DNA of 64,000 nucleotides from Streptomyces sp. D2-8 (GCF_023184515.1 NZ_JAAHBP010000008.1:248001-312000); one strand, 5' to 3'. Numbered from the stretch's first letter, positions 8,132 to 15,938 are shown. Numbers and translations: made by a program. The notes: generated by a model not told the origin, from the sequence alone.

Positions 8132-8884
8132 CTACGTAAGCGAACCCCCCGTCACATCCACCCAGCTGCCCGTCACCCAGCGCCCGCCGTCCGACACCAA
8201 GAACGCCACCACGTCGGCGACCTCGGCCGGCTCGCCCACCCCGCCCAGTGCCGATATCGCCGCGGCCTTCGCCCGTCCGTCGGGGCTGCCGTGCAGCAGC
8301 GCTGCCGTGTTGTCCGTGTCGATGATCCCCGGCGCCACCGAGTTCACCGTGATGCCCCGGCTTCCCAGCACCTTGGACAGGTCCCGTGAGAGGACGTCCA
8401 GCGCGCCCTTCGTCATCGCGTACGCCACGTAGTCCGGCATCACCGCCGTACGGGCCAGACCCGAGGAGACGTTGACGACCCGGCCGCCGTCCCGCAGGCG
8501 CGTCATGCCGTGCTTGAGGATGAAGAACGGCGCCTTCACGTTCACCGCGAAGACCTCGTCGTACTCCCGCTCCTCCAGCTGCCCGATTGGCCGCGCGTTG
8601 GCGACCCCCGCGTTGTTCACCAGGATGTCCAGCCCGTCCGCGTGCCGGTCGAACTCCTCCCACAGAGCCTCGGCGTCCCCCGGGACCCCCAGCTCCACGC
8701 CCACCGCGAACGCCGAGCCCCCTGCCCTCTCGATCGCCGCGACCGTCTCCTTCGCCGCAGCCTCGTTCCTGCCGTAGTGCACCGCGACCCGCGCGCCGTC
8801 GCGCCCCAGCCGCTCGGCGATTCCTCGCCCGATGCCCCTGCTCGCCCCCGTGACGAGTGCCGTCCTGCCCGTGAGCACGCCCAT
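8132..8884 (-). CDS. SDR-family NAD(P)-dependent oxidoreductase
   Basis: 250 residues, classical short-chain dehydrogenase/reductase. N-terminal Rossmann motif TGASRGIGRGIAERLG, then NNAGVANARP, catalytic Ser in VNVSSGLART and the YAMTK (YxxxK) motif. The C-terminal GSWVDVTGG is typical of FabG-like enzymes. Substrate unknown. It is divergent from a TetR regulator; two matching operator-like palindromes lie in the 89-base gap, so the pair is probably a self-contained repressor/target-enzyme unit for some small molecule. Confidence 0.9.
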   Translation of the reverse strand: MGVLTGRTALVTGASRGIGRGIAERLGRDGARVAVHYGRNEAAAKETVAAIERAGGSAFAVGVELGVPGDAEALWEEFDRHADGLDILVNNAGVANARPIGQLEEREYDEVFAVNVKAPFFILKHGMTRLRDGGRVVNVSSGLARTAVMPDYVAYAMTKGALDVLSRDLSKVLGSRGITVNSVAPGIIDTDNTAALLHGSPDGRAKAAAISALGGVGEPAEVADVVAFLVSDGGRWVTGSWVDVTGGSLT

Positions 8885-8909
8885 GGCGGCGCCCCCCTTC
8901 TCATTTCCC

Positions 8910-8921
8910 TAGCGGTCGCTA
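8910..8921. promoter_or_regulatory. Operator-like palindrome 1, SDR/TetR intergenic region
   Basis: TAGCGGTCGCTA, flanked by TTTCCC and CAGAAA. It resembles the second site at 8958-8969. It lies 26 bases upstream of the SDR start and probably overlaps its promoter. Binding by the adjacent TetR protein is inferred. Confidence 0.65.
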
Positions 8922-8957
8922 CAGAAATGACCGTACAGCAGACCGCCGACATTTCTC

Positions 8958-8969
8958 TAGTGCCCGCTA
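8958..8969. promoter_or_regulatory. Operator-like palindrome 2, SDR/TetR intergenic region
   Basis: TAGTGCCCGCTA, same outer TAG(C/T)G...CGCTA half sites as the palindrome at 8910. It overlaps a TATAAA -10-like hexamer (8968-8973) directly before the TetR gene, so occupancy would block tetR transcription. Confidence 0.65.
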
Positions 8970-8973
8970 TAAA

Positions 8974-9672
8974 ATGCATCCCATGGTGAACGACGACGGA
9001 ACCGTGAAGGCCTCGAAGGGACCCGACCCCGCGAGCGCGAGAGCCGCCGGGGATGGCAAGGCCAGGACCCGGCCCCGCGGGCGCCCCCGCTCCTTCGATC
9101 GCGAGACCGCGCTGGAAAAGGCCCTCCTGGCCTTCTGGGAGCACGGTTACGAGGCCACCTCCGTCTCCGACCTCACCCGCGTCATGGACATCGGCGCTCC
9201 CAGCCTCTACGCGGCCTTCGGCGACAAGCGGTCCCTCTTCGAGGAGGTCGTCCGCGTGTACGGCACGGGATACGGATCCTTCACCGACCGTGCCCTCGCC
9301 GAGGAACCCACCGCACGGGCCGCCGTCGAGCGCATCCTGCGCGAGGCAGCCACCGCGTACACCGAACCCGGCCACCCGCACGGCTGCCTCGTCGTCCACG
9401 CTGCCGCGAACTGCTCGAACCCCGAGGTGGAGCAGTCGCTGCGGGACCGCCGCAACGCCAACATCGCCGCGTTCGAGAGCCGTATCAGGGCCGATGTCGC
9501 CGCCGGCGTGCTGCCGCCGGCCATCGACGCCGTCGCCCTGGCCCGTCATACCGGAGCGATGATCCAGGGCATGTCACAACAGGCGCGCGACGGGGCGAGC
9601 CGGGAGGAACTGGAGGCGGTCGCGGAAATTGCCCTGTCCATCTGGCCCCGCACAGGAACCCACACGGGTTAG
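8974..9672 (+). CDS. TetR-family transcriptional regulator
   Basis: Up to 232 residues. After a disordered basic head (about 40 residues) comes a TetR DNA-binding domain: GRPRSFDRETALEKALLAF, then TSVSDLTRVMDIGAPSLYAA with the recognition helix. The C-terminal half (CLVVHAAANCSNPEVEQSL) is typical of the PF16925-like TetR subgroup that often regulates an adjacent oxidoreductase. The start is uncertain: ATG 8974, ATG 8983 and GTG 8986 are in frame and no ribosome site precedes 8974, because an operator and a -10-like box occupy that space. A leaderless or later start is possible. Confidence 0.88.
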   Translation: MHPMVNDDGTVKASKGPDPASARAAGDGKARTRPRGRPRSFDRETALEKALLAFWEHGYEATSVSDLTRVMDIGAPSLYAAFGDKRSLFEEVVRVYGTGYGSFTDRALAEEPTARAAVERILREAATAYTEPGHPHGCLVVHAAANCSNPEVEQSLRDRRNANIAAFESRIRADVAAGVLPPAIDAVALARHTGAMIQGMSQQARDGASREELEAVAEIALSIWPRTGTHTG

Positions 9673-9752
9673 GCTGCCTGCTGGACGCCGGTGCGTCCGA
9701 CACGTCGCGGAAATGACAACAACGAACAGCCTCCCACGCATGGACACCCGCA

Positions 9753-9768
9753 AGTGGTCTAGTCCACA
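9753..9768. promoter_or_regulatory. DasR-responsive element (dre) at the sRNA promoter
   Basis: AGTGGTCTAGTCCACA matches the 16-bp dre consensus at 14 positions. It lies immediately before a structured, gene-free segment. A TGGACA (9741-9746) and CACAAT (9765-9770) pair spaced by 18 bases could be the -35/-10 boxes, so DasR would sit on the promoter. In S. coelicolor the sRNA scr5239 at this chromosomal position is reported to be under DasR control. Confidence 0.85.
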
Positions 9769-9776
9769 ATGCGTGA

Positions 9777-9956
9777 CGAGAGCGCGTGTGCAACGCGCAC
9801 CAGCCTCCGTCTTCCCCGCACAGGAAGACGGACCGAGGAACCGAGGCTCTCTGCCCTGACTGCCCCGGCTCCTCATCCTTCGGCCGACCGGGACCGCACA
9901 CCCCACGGCCGATGCTGCTCCGGGCTGCGGTGCCGAGAGGGTTGAGGGTCCCTCTC
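9777..9956 (+). ncRNA. scr5239: scr5239-like small regulatory RNA
   Basis: A gene-free stretch between the TetR gene and the PdtaS-type kinase, with a strong dre/promoter upstream and nested stems: GCGCGT/ACGCGC (9782-9798), CCGTCTTCC/GGAAGACGG (9807-9831, perfect 9 bp), outer AGCCTC/GAGGCT (9802-9807 with 9843-9848), and a terminal stem GAGAGGG/CCCTCTC (9935-9956). In S. coelicolor a 159-nt conserved sRNA, scr5239, lies at exactly this place upstream of the kinase gene and is known to repress agarase dagA and metE; DasR and GlcNAc control it. Both ends here are estimates (about 160-180 nt). Confidence 0.75.
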
Positions 9957-10015
9957 AGGCGCCGCGGCCCGCGGGTGTTTCAGGGCCGTACGAACCCCCG
10001 GGTACGCTCGCACAC

Positions 10016-11491
10016 GTGCCCTCCATGAACGAACTCGTACGCCAGCACACCGCCCTCGACGACACCGATCTCGAGTGGCTGCACCTGCTGGTCTCGGAGT
10101 GGCAGCTGCTCTCCGACCTCTCCTTCGCCGACCTGGTCCTGTGGGTCCCCACCAGCGACGGCACCCGGTACGTCTCGGTCGCCCAGATGCGGCCGAACAC
10201 CGGCCCGACCTCGTACCAGGACGACATGGTCGGCCATCTCGTCCCGCGCGGCCGCCGCCCGATGCTGGACGCCGCCCTCGATGAGGGCCGTATCGTGCGC
10301 GAGGGCGACCCCGAGTGGCGCGAGGAAGTCCCCGTCCGGGTCGAGTCGATCCCCGTACGGCGGGAGGGGCGCGTCCTCGGCGTCATCGCGCGCAACACCA
10401 ACCTCCTCACCGTGCGTACCCCGAGCCGCCTGGAGCTCACCTATCTGCAGAGTGCCTCCGACCTGGCGCAGATGATCGCGGCCGGGTCCTTCCCGTTCGC
10501 GAACCAGCAGCTCGACATGGACGCCTCGCCCCGTGTGGGCGACGGCCTGATCCGGCTCGACGCCGACGCCATCGTCCAGTACGCCTCCCCGAACGCCCTG
10601 TCCGCCTACCACCGGCTAGGCCTCGCCTCCGACCTCGTCGGCCAGCACCTGGGCAGGACCACCGCCGACCTCGCCCCGACCCGGGGCCCGGTGGACGAGG
10701 CACTCGCCAAGGTCGCCAGCGGCTGGGCGCCGCGCGAGTTCGAGATCGAGGCCACCGACGGCGTCATCCAGTTCCGCGCGATCCCGCTCAAGCCGAAAGG
10801 CACCCGCATCGGTTCCCTCGTCCTGCTCCGCGACGTCACCGAACTGCGTCGGCGAGAGCGCGAGTTGATCACCAAGGACGCGACGATCCGGGAGATCCAC
10901 CACCGCGTCAAGAACAACCTCCAGACGGTGGCGGCGCTGCTCCGCCTCCAGGCCCGGCGCATCGAGTCCGACCGCGGGCGCGAGGCCCTAGAAGAGGCAG
11001 TGCGGCGAGTCGGATCGATTGCGATCGTGCACGAGACGCTCTCCCAGAACCTGGACGAGCGTGTGGAGTTCGACGACATCGCCGACCGCGTACTGGCCAT
11101 GGTCGCGGAGATCTCCCCGGGCAAGGTCGCGGGCCGGCGCACCGGCCGCTTCGGCATTCTCGACGCCGAGGTCGCCACGCCGCTGTCGATGGTGCTGACC
11201 GAGGTGCTGCAGAACGCTCTGGAGCACGGCTTCCGTGAGGGCGACACCGGCACGGTCGAGGTCTCGGCGGTCCGCGGTGGTACGACCAAGGAAGCCCGGC
11301 TGCTGGTCACGGTCCAGGACGACGGGATCGGCCTGCCGGAGGGGTTCGATCCGCACACCGCCGGCAATCTCGGCCTGCAGATCGTGCGGACTTTGGTGGA
11401 GGGCGAGTTGGGTGGCACCTTTGACATGGTCCCGGCCCCGGAGCGCGGCACCCGCGTGATCCTGGACATCCCGGTACCGCCGCAGAAGTAG
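10016..11491 (+). CDS. pdtaS: PdtaS-type sensor histidine kinase
   Basis: 491 residues, soluble (no membrane helix). N-terminal GAF-like sensor (residues about 1-150), a PAS domain (about 170-270), then a HisKA_2 dimerisation helix EIHHRVKNNLQTVAALLRLQ (phosphoacceptor His295 or His296) and an HATPase domain (VLTEVLQNALEHG; DDGIGLPEG). This is the architecture of mycobacterial PdtaS, whose gene is also next to the wblE orthologue whiB1. The partner there is an RNA-binding antiterminator (PdtaR), not encoded here. Start GTG 10016 or ATG 10025. A perfect 13-bp stem separates it from convergent wblE. Confidence 0.88.
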   Translation: MPSMNELVRQHTALDDTDLEWLHLLVSEWQLLSDLSFADLVLWVPTSDGTRYVSVAQMRPNTGPTSYQDDMVGHLVPRGRRPMLDAALDEGRIVREGDPEWREEVPVRVESIPVRREGRVLGVIARNTNLLTVRTPSRLELTYLQSASDLAQMIAAGSFPFANQQLDMDASPRVGDGLIRLDADAIVQYASPNALSAYHRLGLASDLVGQHLGRTTADLAPTRGPVDEALAKVASGWAPREFEIEATDGVIQFRAIPLKPKGTRIGSLVLLRDVTELRRRERELITKDATIREIHHRVKNNLQTVAALLRLQARRIESDRGREALEEAVRRVGSIAIVHETLSQNLDERVEFDDIADRVLAMVAEISPGKVAGRRTGRFGILDAEVATPLSMVLTEVLQNALEHGFREGDTGTVEVSAVRGGTTKEARLLVTVQDDGIGLPEGFDPHTAGNLGLQIVRTLVEGELGGTFDMVPAPERGTRVILDIPVPPQK

Positions 11492-11531
11492 CCGGCTCCG
11501 CAGCTTCGGAGAAGGTGCCGGAAAAGCAATG

Positions 11532-11560
11532 AGCCCCGGGCCACCAAGTGGCCCGGGGCT
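11532..11560. terminator. Bidirectional terminator between pdtaS and wblE
   Basis: Perfect 13-bp stem AGCCCCGGGCCAC / GTGGCCCGGGGCT with a three-base loop, no T-run, in the gap between two convergent genes. Typical actinobacterial I-shaped terminator. Confidence 0.85.
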
Positions 11561-11678
11561 AAAGCTCGTTGCTGCTTAACTAAGCGCATCGGGGGAACTG
11601 CGCGCTGCGGCTCGGGGGCGGGAGATGCGTACTCGCTGTACGCGCCGCCAAGCTCAGGCTGTCAGCAGGGGTGGGTTG

Positions 11679-11936
11679 TCAGGCGGAGGCCTGACGGGCC
11701 CGGTTGCGGGCGGCGCGGCGCTTCATGGCGCGGCGCTCGTCCTCGCTGAGACCACCCCAGACGCCGGAGTCCTGGCCGGACTCGAGCGCCCACTGCAGAC
11801 ACTGCTCCATCACCGGGCAGCGACGGCAGACGGCCTTGGCTTCCTCGATCTGCAGCAGCGCAGGACCGGTGTTGCCGATGGGGAAGAAGAGCTCGGGGTC
11901 TTCCTCGCGGCAAACGGCGTTGTGACGCCAGTCCAT
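11679..11936 (-). CDS. wblE: WhiB-family iron-sulfur regulator WblE (WhiB1 orthologue)
   Basis: 85 residues. Four cluster-binding cysteines are present at C9, C37, C40 and C46 (CxxC plus CxxxxxC), followed by the GVWGG turn and a basic C-terminal tail (KRRAARNRARQ) that contacts DNA. Family members hold a [4Fe-4S] cluster, often NO-sensitive, and bind the principal sigma factor. Start ATG is preceded by AAGGAGAGG. The roughly 320-base upstream region has no gene and includes a palindrome, suggesting a long regulated leader. Neighbourhood with the PdtaS-type kinase is conserved with mycobacteria. Confidence 0.95.
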   Translation of the reverse strand: MDWRHNAVCREEDPELFFPIGNTGPALLQIEEAKAVCRRCPVMEQCLQWALESGQDSGVWGGLSEDERRAMKRRAARNRARQASA

Positions 11937-12258
11937 GGCTGCTACCTCTCCTTGGTATTACGTGCAGGGCTTGCTTGTGAATGTGAACGCTTTCACGAAT
12001 CCCTCAACAAGTGAAGGGCCGACCGCCAGGTTCCCTGACGTAGGTCCTGTGAGTTGAAGAGGGGTTCTGGTGATCAGTGGAGGCCGGTGTTGCGGGCCGT
12101 CCCGATCGCCATGTAGAGACTCGCAAACCTCAGCGGCGGACACAACCCCTTCCGGAAAGTTTTTTTTGATTCTTCGGTGTCGACTAGGTCACAGCCGTAC
12201 TTCCATGGGGTGGATCCTGGCCTAAACGTTCGAGTGAAAGGACTTTAGCCAGTTCTGC
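11937..12258 (-). promoter_or_regulatory. Gene-free wblE upstream region
   Basis: About 320 bases between wblE and the lipid kinase gene (whose 3' end is at 12259). It must contain the wblE promoter and leader. Visible landmarks are the ribosome site next to the ATG, a GTGAA-N4-TTCAC palindrome at 11983-11996, and a run of eight T (12160-12167; A on the coding strand). No further gene is seen. Confidence 0.6.
11983..11996. promoter_or_regulatory. GTGAA-N4-TTCAC palindrome in the wblE leader
   Basis: GTGAACGCTTTCAC on the plus strand; read on the coding strand it also fits the cre-like pattern TGAAAGCGTTCACA. It lies about 50 bases upstream of the wblE ATG, so a protein bound there could block transcription or sit in the leader. 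The binding protein is unknown. Confidence 0.4.
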
Positions 12259-13227
12259 TCACACAATCACACGCAGTGCACGGCGTACGCCTGTGAACGT
12301 CACGCTTGTTCGCAGCCCCAGGTGGTCACCGTCCATCTGGAGGGGGAGCGGGACCTTCGAATGCAAGGTGAACTCTGTCAAGTCATGCAGAGAGGTGGCG
12401 TGCTTGCCATGGGGTCCACGCTCGGGGGACGAAGTGAGCAACTGGGTGCCATACCGGGCAACCGCCGCAGTGGACAGGCGGCTGAGACCGAAGAGATCGA
12501 GGCCGGTATCGAACGAGGCTTTAGGTGCCGCGTAGATCGGGCGATTCCCCAGAAACGTCCAGGGCGAGGTGTTCGAGACTATGGACAGCACCAGATCGGT
12601 GACCGGATCCTCTCCGGCCCGCTCCAGCGTGATCGTCCCGTTGCGGCGGTTCGGCTCGCCGAGGAGCTGACGCACGACCTGGCGCACGTAAAGAGCGTGT
12701 GTGGATTTCCGGCCGCGTTCGCGATGCTGCTCCACACGACCCACCACACCGGCGTCGAAGCCGAGCCCCGCGTTGAAGGTGAACCAGCGGGCCGGCACCG
12801 CCTCGTCCTCCGTGCCCGGCGTGCCCGAGGTCAGCCCCAGGCCGACGGTCCGCTCGCTGCCGTCACGCAGGGCGTCCAGCAGGGCGCCGGTGGCCTCCAC
12901 GGCGTCGTTGGGCAGACCCAGGGCGCGGGTGAAGACATTGGTGGAGCCGCCCGGGACCACGGCGAGGCCGGGCAGGTGGCCCGGAGCGGGGCCGGCGTGC
13001 AGGAGGCCGTTGACCACCTCGTTGACCGTGCCGTCGCCGCCGAGGGCCACCACCAGGTCGATGTCGTCGCTGTCCGCGGCGTGCCGGCCCAGGTCCCGTG
13101 CGTGACCGCGGTACTCGGTGGTGACCGCTTCCAGCTTCATCTCGCTGGCGAGCGCATGGATCAGTACGTCGCGTGTGCGCGCACTTGTAGTGGTTGCCGC
13201 CGGATTGACCACGAGAAGTGCACGCAT
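12259..13227 (-). CDS. Diacylglycerol/lipid kinase family protein
   Basis: 322 residues. The catalytic domain signature ALGGDGTVNEVVNGLL (G63-G64-D65-G66-T67) and PGGSTNVFTRALGLP are typical of the DgkB/YegS family, which phosphorylates diacylglycerol or related lipids at the membrane face. The C-terminal beta domain (LPLQMDGDHLG) closes the active site. The start ATG is the first in frame and follows the VVNPAA motif spacing of the family. It is divergent from a small membrane protein gene. Exact lipid substrate not predictable. Confidence 0.9.
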   Translation of the reverse strand: MRALLVVNPAATTTSARTRDVLIHALASEMKLEAVTTEYRGHARDLGRHAADSDDIDLVVALGGDGTVNEVVNGLLHAGPAPGHLPGLAVVPGGSTNVFTRALGLPNDAVEATGALLDALRDGSERTVGLGLTSGTPGTEDEAVPARWFTFNAGLGFDAGVVGRVEQHRERGRKSTHALYVRQVVRQLLGEPNRRNGTITLERAGEDPVTDLVLSIVSNTSPWTFLGNRPIYAAPKASFDTGLDLFGLSRLSTAAVARYGTQLLTSSPERGPHGKHATSLHDLTEFTLHSKVPLPLQMDGDHLGLRTSVTFTGVRRALRVIV

Positions 13228-13295
13228 GACTGGCAGCGTACCTACTGGGGGGTACCTGGCCCATACCGAGGTAGGGATCAGGTAAGAGGGCGGGG

Positions 13296-13793
13296 GTGAA
13301 CCTCGCTACGGGGGGCGCGTACGACCAGGGCTACTCTTCAGGGGTGAGCAGTGAGCAGACCCCCACCACCGAGGAAACCACCGGTCCCCGCCCCCGGCGT
13401 CTGACGTACGCCGCGCTGCTGGCCGCACTGGAGGGGCTCGCTCTGGTCGTCGGCGGCGTCTGGATCCTCGTCCTCGGCCTCACGGGCCATCCGGACGACC
13501 GGCAGCAGGCCGTGACCGGGGGCATCACACTGATGGTGCTCGCGCTGCTCCCGCTGCTCGCGGCCCGTGGACTGCTCGCCCTGCGCAGCTGGAGCCGCGG
13601 TCCGGCCGTGATCACCCAGCTCTTGGCGCTGCCGGTGGCCTACAACCTGCTGCAGGCCGACAGCATGGCCATTCCGGGCGGGATCGCCCTCGCGGTCGTG
13701 GCCGTCGCGTCGCTCGTGCTGCTGGTGAACCCCGAGACGACCCGGGCCCTCGGGATCCGCGGGCCCGGCAACCCCGGCAACCTGGAGAAGTAG
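13296..13793 (+). CDS. Four-helix integral membrane protein of unknown function
   Basis: 165 residues from GTG 13296; GTG 13344 is an alternative start that removes 16 residues. After a Thr/Pro-rich head come four hydrophobic segments (ALEGLALVVGGVWILVLGL; GITLMVLALLPLLAARGLL; ITQLLALPVAYNLL; IALAVVAVASLVLLV). No catalytic motif. The gene ends 3 bases before the stop of the convergent sigma factor gene. Similar small membrane proteins are conserved at this site in Streptomyces (memory); role unknown. Confidence 0.75.
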   Translation: MNLATGGAYDQGYSSGVSSEQTPTTEETTGPRPRRLTYAALLAALEGLALVVGGVWILVLGLTGHPDDRQQAVTGGITLMVLALLPLLAARGLLALRSWSRGPAVITQLLALPVAYNLLQADSMAIPGGIALAVVAVASLVLLVNPETTRALGIRGPGNPGNLEK

Positions 13794-13796
13794 CCG

Positions 13797-14945
13797 TCAC
13801 TCCTCGACGAGGAGCTTCTCCCGCAGCTGTGCCAGCGTGCGCGCCAGCAGCCGGGAGACGTGCATCTGGGAGATGCCGACCTCCTGCGCGATCTGCGACT
13901 GGGTCATGTTGCCGAAGAACCGCAGCAGCAGGATCCGCTTCTCACGCGGCGGGAGATCCTCCAGCAGTGGCTTGAGAGACTCCCGGTACTCCACGCCCTC
14001 CAGCGCCTCGTCCTCCGCGCCGAGGGTGTCCGCGACCGCCGGGGACTCGTCGTCGGTGTCGGGAACGTCCAGGGACAGCGTGGAGTACGCGTTGGCGGAC
14101 TCCAGGCCCTCCAGGACCTCCTCCTCCGAGATCGCCAGCTTCTCGGCGAGCTCGTGGACCGTGGGGGAGCGGCCGTGCAGCTGCGAGAGCTCGGCCGTGG
14201 CCGTGGTCAGCGCCAGGCGCAGCTCCTGCAGCCGGCGCGGGACGCGCACCGCCCATCCCTTGTCGCGGAAGTGCCGCTTGATCTCGCCGACGACCGTCGG
14301 GGTCGCGTACGTCGAGAACTCCACGCCGCGGTCCGGGTCGAAACGGTCGACCGACTTGATCAGGCCGATCGTGGCGACCTGGGTGAGGTCGTCCAGCGGC
14401 TCGCCGCGGTTGCGGAAGCGGCGCGCGAGATGCTCCACGAGCGGCAGATGCATCCGGACCAGCTGGTTGCGCAGCTCCGCGTACTCGGGGCTGCCGCTGC
14501 TCAGGGTGCGCAGCTTGAGGAACATGTCGCGCGCCCCGCTGCGGTCCGGAGAACCGTGCTGTGCGTGATGTGCGCGCGGCGTCTGATCCTCGGAGTGTCG
14601 CTCGTGCTCGCTCATCGTCCCGCCCGTCGCCCTTCCCCGAGCCCTCGCCTCCTCCGACACTCTCGACTTCGCGCGAGTGGGGGGACCCCCCTGGGCCGGG
14701 GATGCGGCGATCCCCTCGCCCGGAGGCGCGCTCCGCACGGCACCGTCCCGGTCCGGTCGCCCGCCGCCCGGGAGGACGGCCCCCGTGGAGTCGTCCTCGG
14801 GATGCGGGCGGGCCTGCTCGGGGATGCCGTCGATGCCGTCCGCCATGCGCCGGGCACCACTCGGGCCGCTCGTGCCCGTGCCTTCGGCCGGCAGCTCTCG
14901 TGTGCCGCGCTCTTCGTCCCGCACCGGCCCGTCCTCGCTCCTCAC
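13797..14945 (-). CDS. sigH: SigB/SigF-like stress sigma factor SigH (long form; internal start at 14615)
   Basis: 382 residues from GTG 14945, which overlaps the prsH stop as GTGA, or 272 residues from internal ATG 14615 (MSEHERHSED). Sigma regions 2 (HLARRFRNRGEPLDDLTQV), 3 and 4 (LPPREKRILLLRFFGNMTQS) place it in the SigB/SigF group. In S. coelicolor SigH is indeed found in long and short forms, is held by anti-sigma PrsH/UshX and acts in osmotic stress and differentiation. The N-terminal extension is Gly/Pro/Arg-rich and includes a segment (QGGPPTRAKS) encoded by a GGGGGG-A-CCCCCC palindrome. Confidence 0.9.
   Translation of the reverse strand: MRSEDGPVRDEERGTRELPAEGTGTSGPSGARRMADGIDGIPEQARPHPEDDSTGAVLPGGGRPDRDGAVRSAPPGEGIAASPAQGGPPTRAKSRVSEEARARGRATGGTMSEHERHSEDQTPRAHHAQHGSPDRSGARDMFLKLRTLSSGSPEYAELRNQLVRMHLPLVEHLARRFRNRGEPLDDLTQVATIGLIKSVDRFDPDRGVEFSTYATPTVVGEIKRHFRDKGWAVRVPRRLQELRLALTTATAELSQLHGRSPTVHELAEKLAISEEEVLEGLESANAYSTLSLDVPDTDDESPAVADTLGAEDEALEGVEYRESLKPLLEDLPPREKRILLLRFFGNMTQSQIAQEVGISQMHVSRLLARTLAQLREKLLVEE
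14679..14691. repeat. GGGGGG-A-CCCCCC palindrome in the sigH N-terminal extension
   Basis: Perfect 6-bp GC palindrome inside the extra coding segment of sigH. It is similar to the GGGGGTCCCCC core of the 31-bp element inserted in the methyltransferase gene at 36280, suggesting a shared small palindromic repeat family. Confidence 0.45.
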
Positions 14946-15367
14946 GCCGGCCCGGGTCCCGCGCCGCGCTGTTTGTAGAGGCTGATCGAAACGGTTTTGT
15001 CCTTGTCCACGGCAGAGGAGACCTTGCCCGCGAGGGCGGACAGGACGGTCCAGGCGAAGGTGTCCCGAGACGGGGCATGACCATCCGTGGTCGGTGCCGA
15101 GACGGTGACCTCGAGTGAGTCGTCGACGAGGCGGAAGACACAGCTGAGCACCGAGCCGGGCACGGCCTGCTGAAGCAGGATCGCGCAGGCCTCGTCCACC
15201 GCGATGCGCAGGTCCTCGATCTCGTCGAGGGTGAAGTCCAAACGGGCTGCGAGACCGGCCGTGGCCGTACGCAGCACCGACAGGTAGGCCCCCGCGGCCG
15301 GCAGCCGGACTTCCACGAAGTCCTGGGTCGCGGGCTCGCCTGCGATCTGGGACACCCTCACCTCCAT
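14942..15367 (-). CDS. prsH: RsbW-like anti-sigma factor PrsH (UshX)
   Basis: 141 residues, a GHKL-type serine kinase/anti-sigma domain: TLDEIEDLRIAVDEACAILL holds the N-box region and the C-terminal FAWTVLSALAGKVSS strand-helix completes it. Upstream of and translationally coupled to sigH (GTGA overlap), so the anti-sigma is made in proportion to its target. In S. coelicolor PrsH binds SigH, and release involves the BldG anti-anti-sigma network (established knowledge). The 250 bases upstream contain no gene and should hold the operon promoters. Confidence 0.9.
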   Translation of the reverse strand: MEVRVSQIAGEPATQDFVEVRLPAAGAYLSVLRTATAGLAARLDFTLDEIEDLRIAVDEACAILLQQAVPGSVLSCVFRLVDDSLEVTVSAPTTDGHAPSRDTFAWTVLSALAGKVSSAVDKDKTVSISLYKQRGAGPGPA

Positions 15368-15617
15368 GGTGGTACAAGCGTTTCAGGGCCGAGGGTCGCC
15401 CCTCGGGGGGTAACGCGATACGTAGTTCAGCGGTGACGCTATCGCGCTCTCGACGGTCCTGTCCCCGGGACCCCAACCCCTTGTCGTCACTCACAGTAAA
15501 CCTGTGTATACGCTCCGTGTCTAGGGGTTGGGCGGGCCCAAATGGGAAGAGCGCGCGCCGGGTTGACGTACCCAGACGTCAGACGGTCGAACCGTCCGCC
15601 GCCGGGGTCCTGTCGTG

Positions 15618-15878
15618 TCACACCAGGACATGGTCCACGAAACACCAACGCCAGGTCTCCCCGGGCTCGTGAGTCCGCATCACCGGGTGACCGGACTCCT
15701 TATGATGCTCCGCCGCGTGCCGTCCCGGTGAGGAGTCGCAGCAGCCGACGTGACCGCAGCTGAGGCACAGCCGCAGTTGCACCGGATCCATGCCCTCCGC
15801 CAGGCACTCCGGACACGTCTCGCTGAGCGGGCCGGGTTCGGGGTGCGGCAGCGCGTCGGCGTGCGTGCACTGTTTCAT
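15618..15878 (-). CDS. UBP-type zinc-finger protein
   Basis: 86 residues, a single UBP zinc finger. Cys/His ligands are visible in CTHADAL, SETCPECLAEG, LRLCLSCGHVGCCDSS and the histidine cluster RHAAEHHKESGHPVMRTH. In eukaryotes such domains bind the ubiquitin C-terminus; in actinobacteria the free-standing version has no settled role. Start ATG (MKQC) is the only sensible one. It is divergent from the antiporter gene with a gap of 60 bases, so both may share a promoter region. Confidence 0.88.
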   Translation of the reverse strand: MKQCTHADALPHPEPGPLSETCPECLAEGMDPVQLRLCLSCGHVGCCDSSPGRHAAEHHKESGHPVMRTHEPGETWRWCFVDHVLV

Positions 15879-15938
15879 GATTGCCAGGTTACGACGGTCG
15901 GGCGGAAGAGCGTCGAAAAATGAGGGCGGGCGAGAACG

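Noticed and set aside
12150..12170. TTCCGGAA followed by eight T, considered as an intrinsic terminator on the plus strand
   Set aside because: The stem is only 4 bp each side and no plus-strand gene lies upstream. More likely part of the wblE leader read from the other strand.
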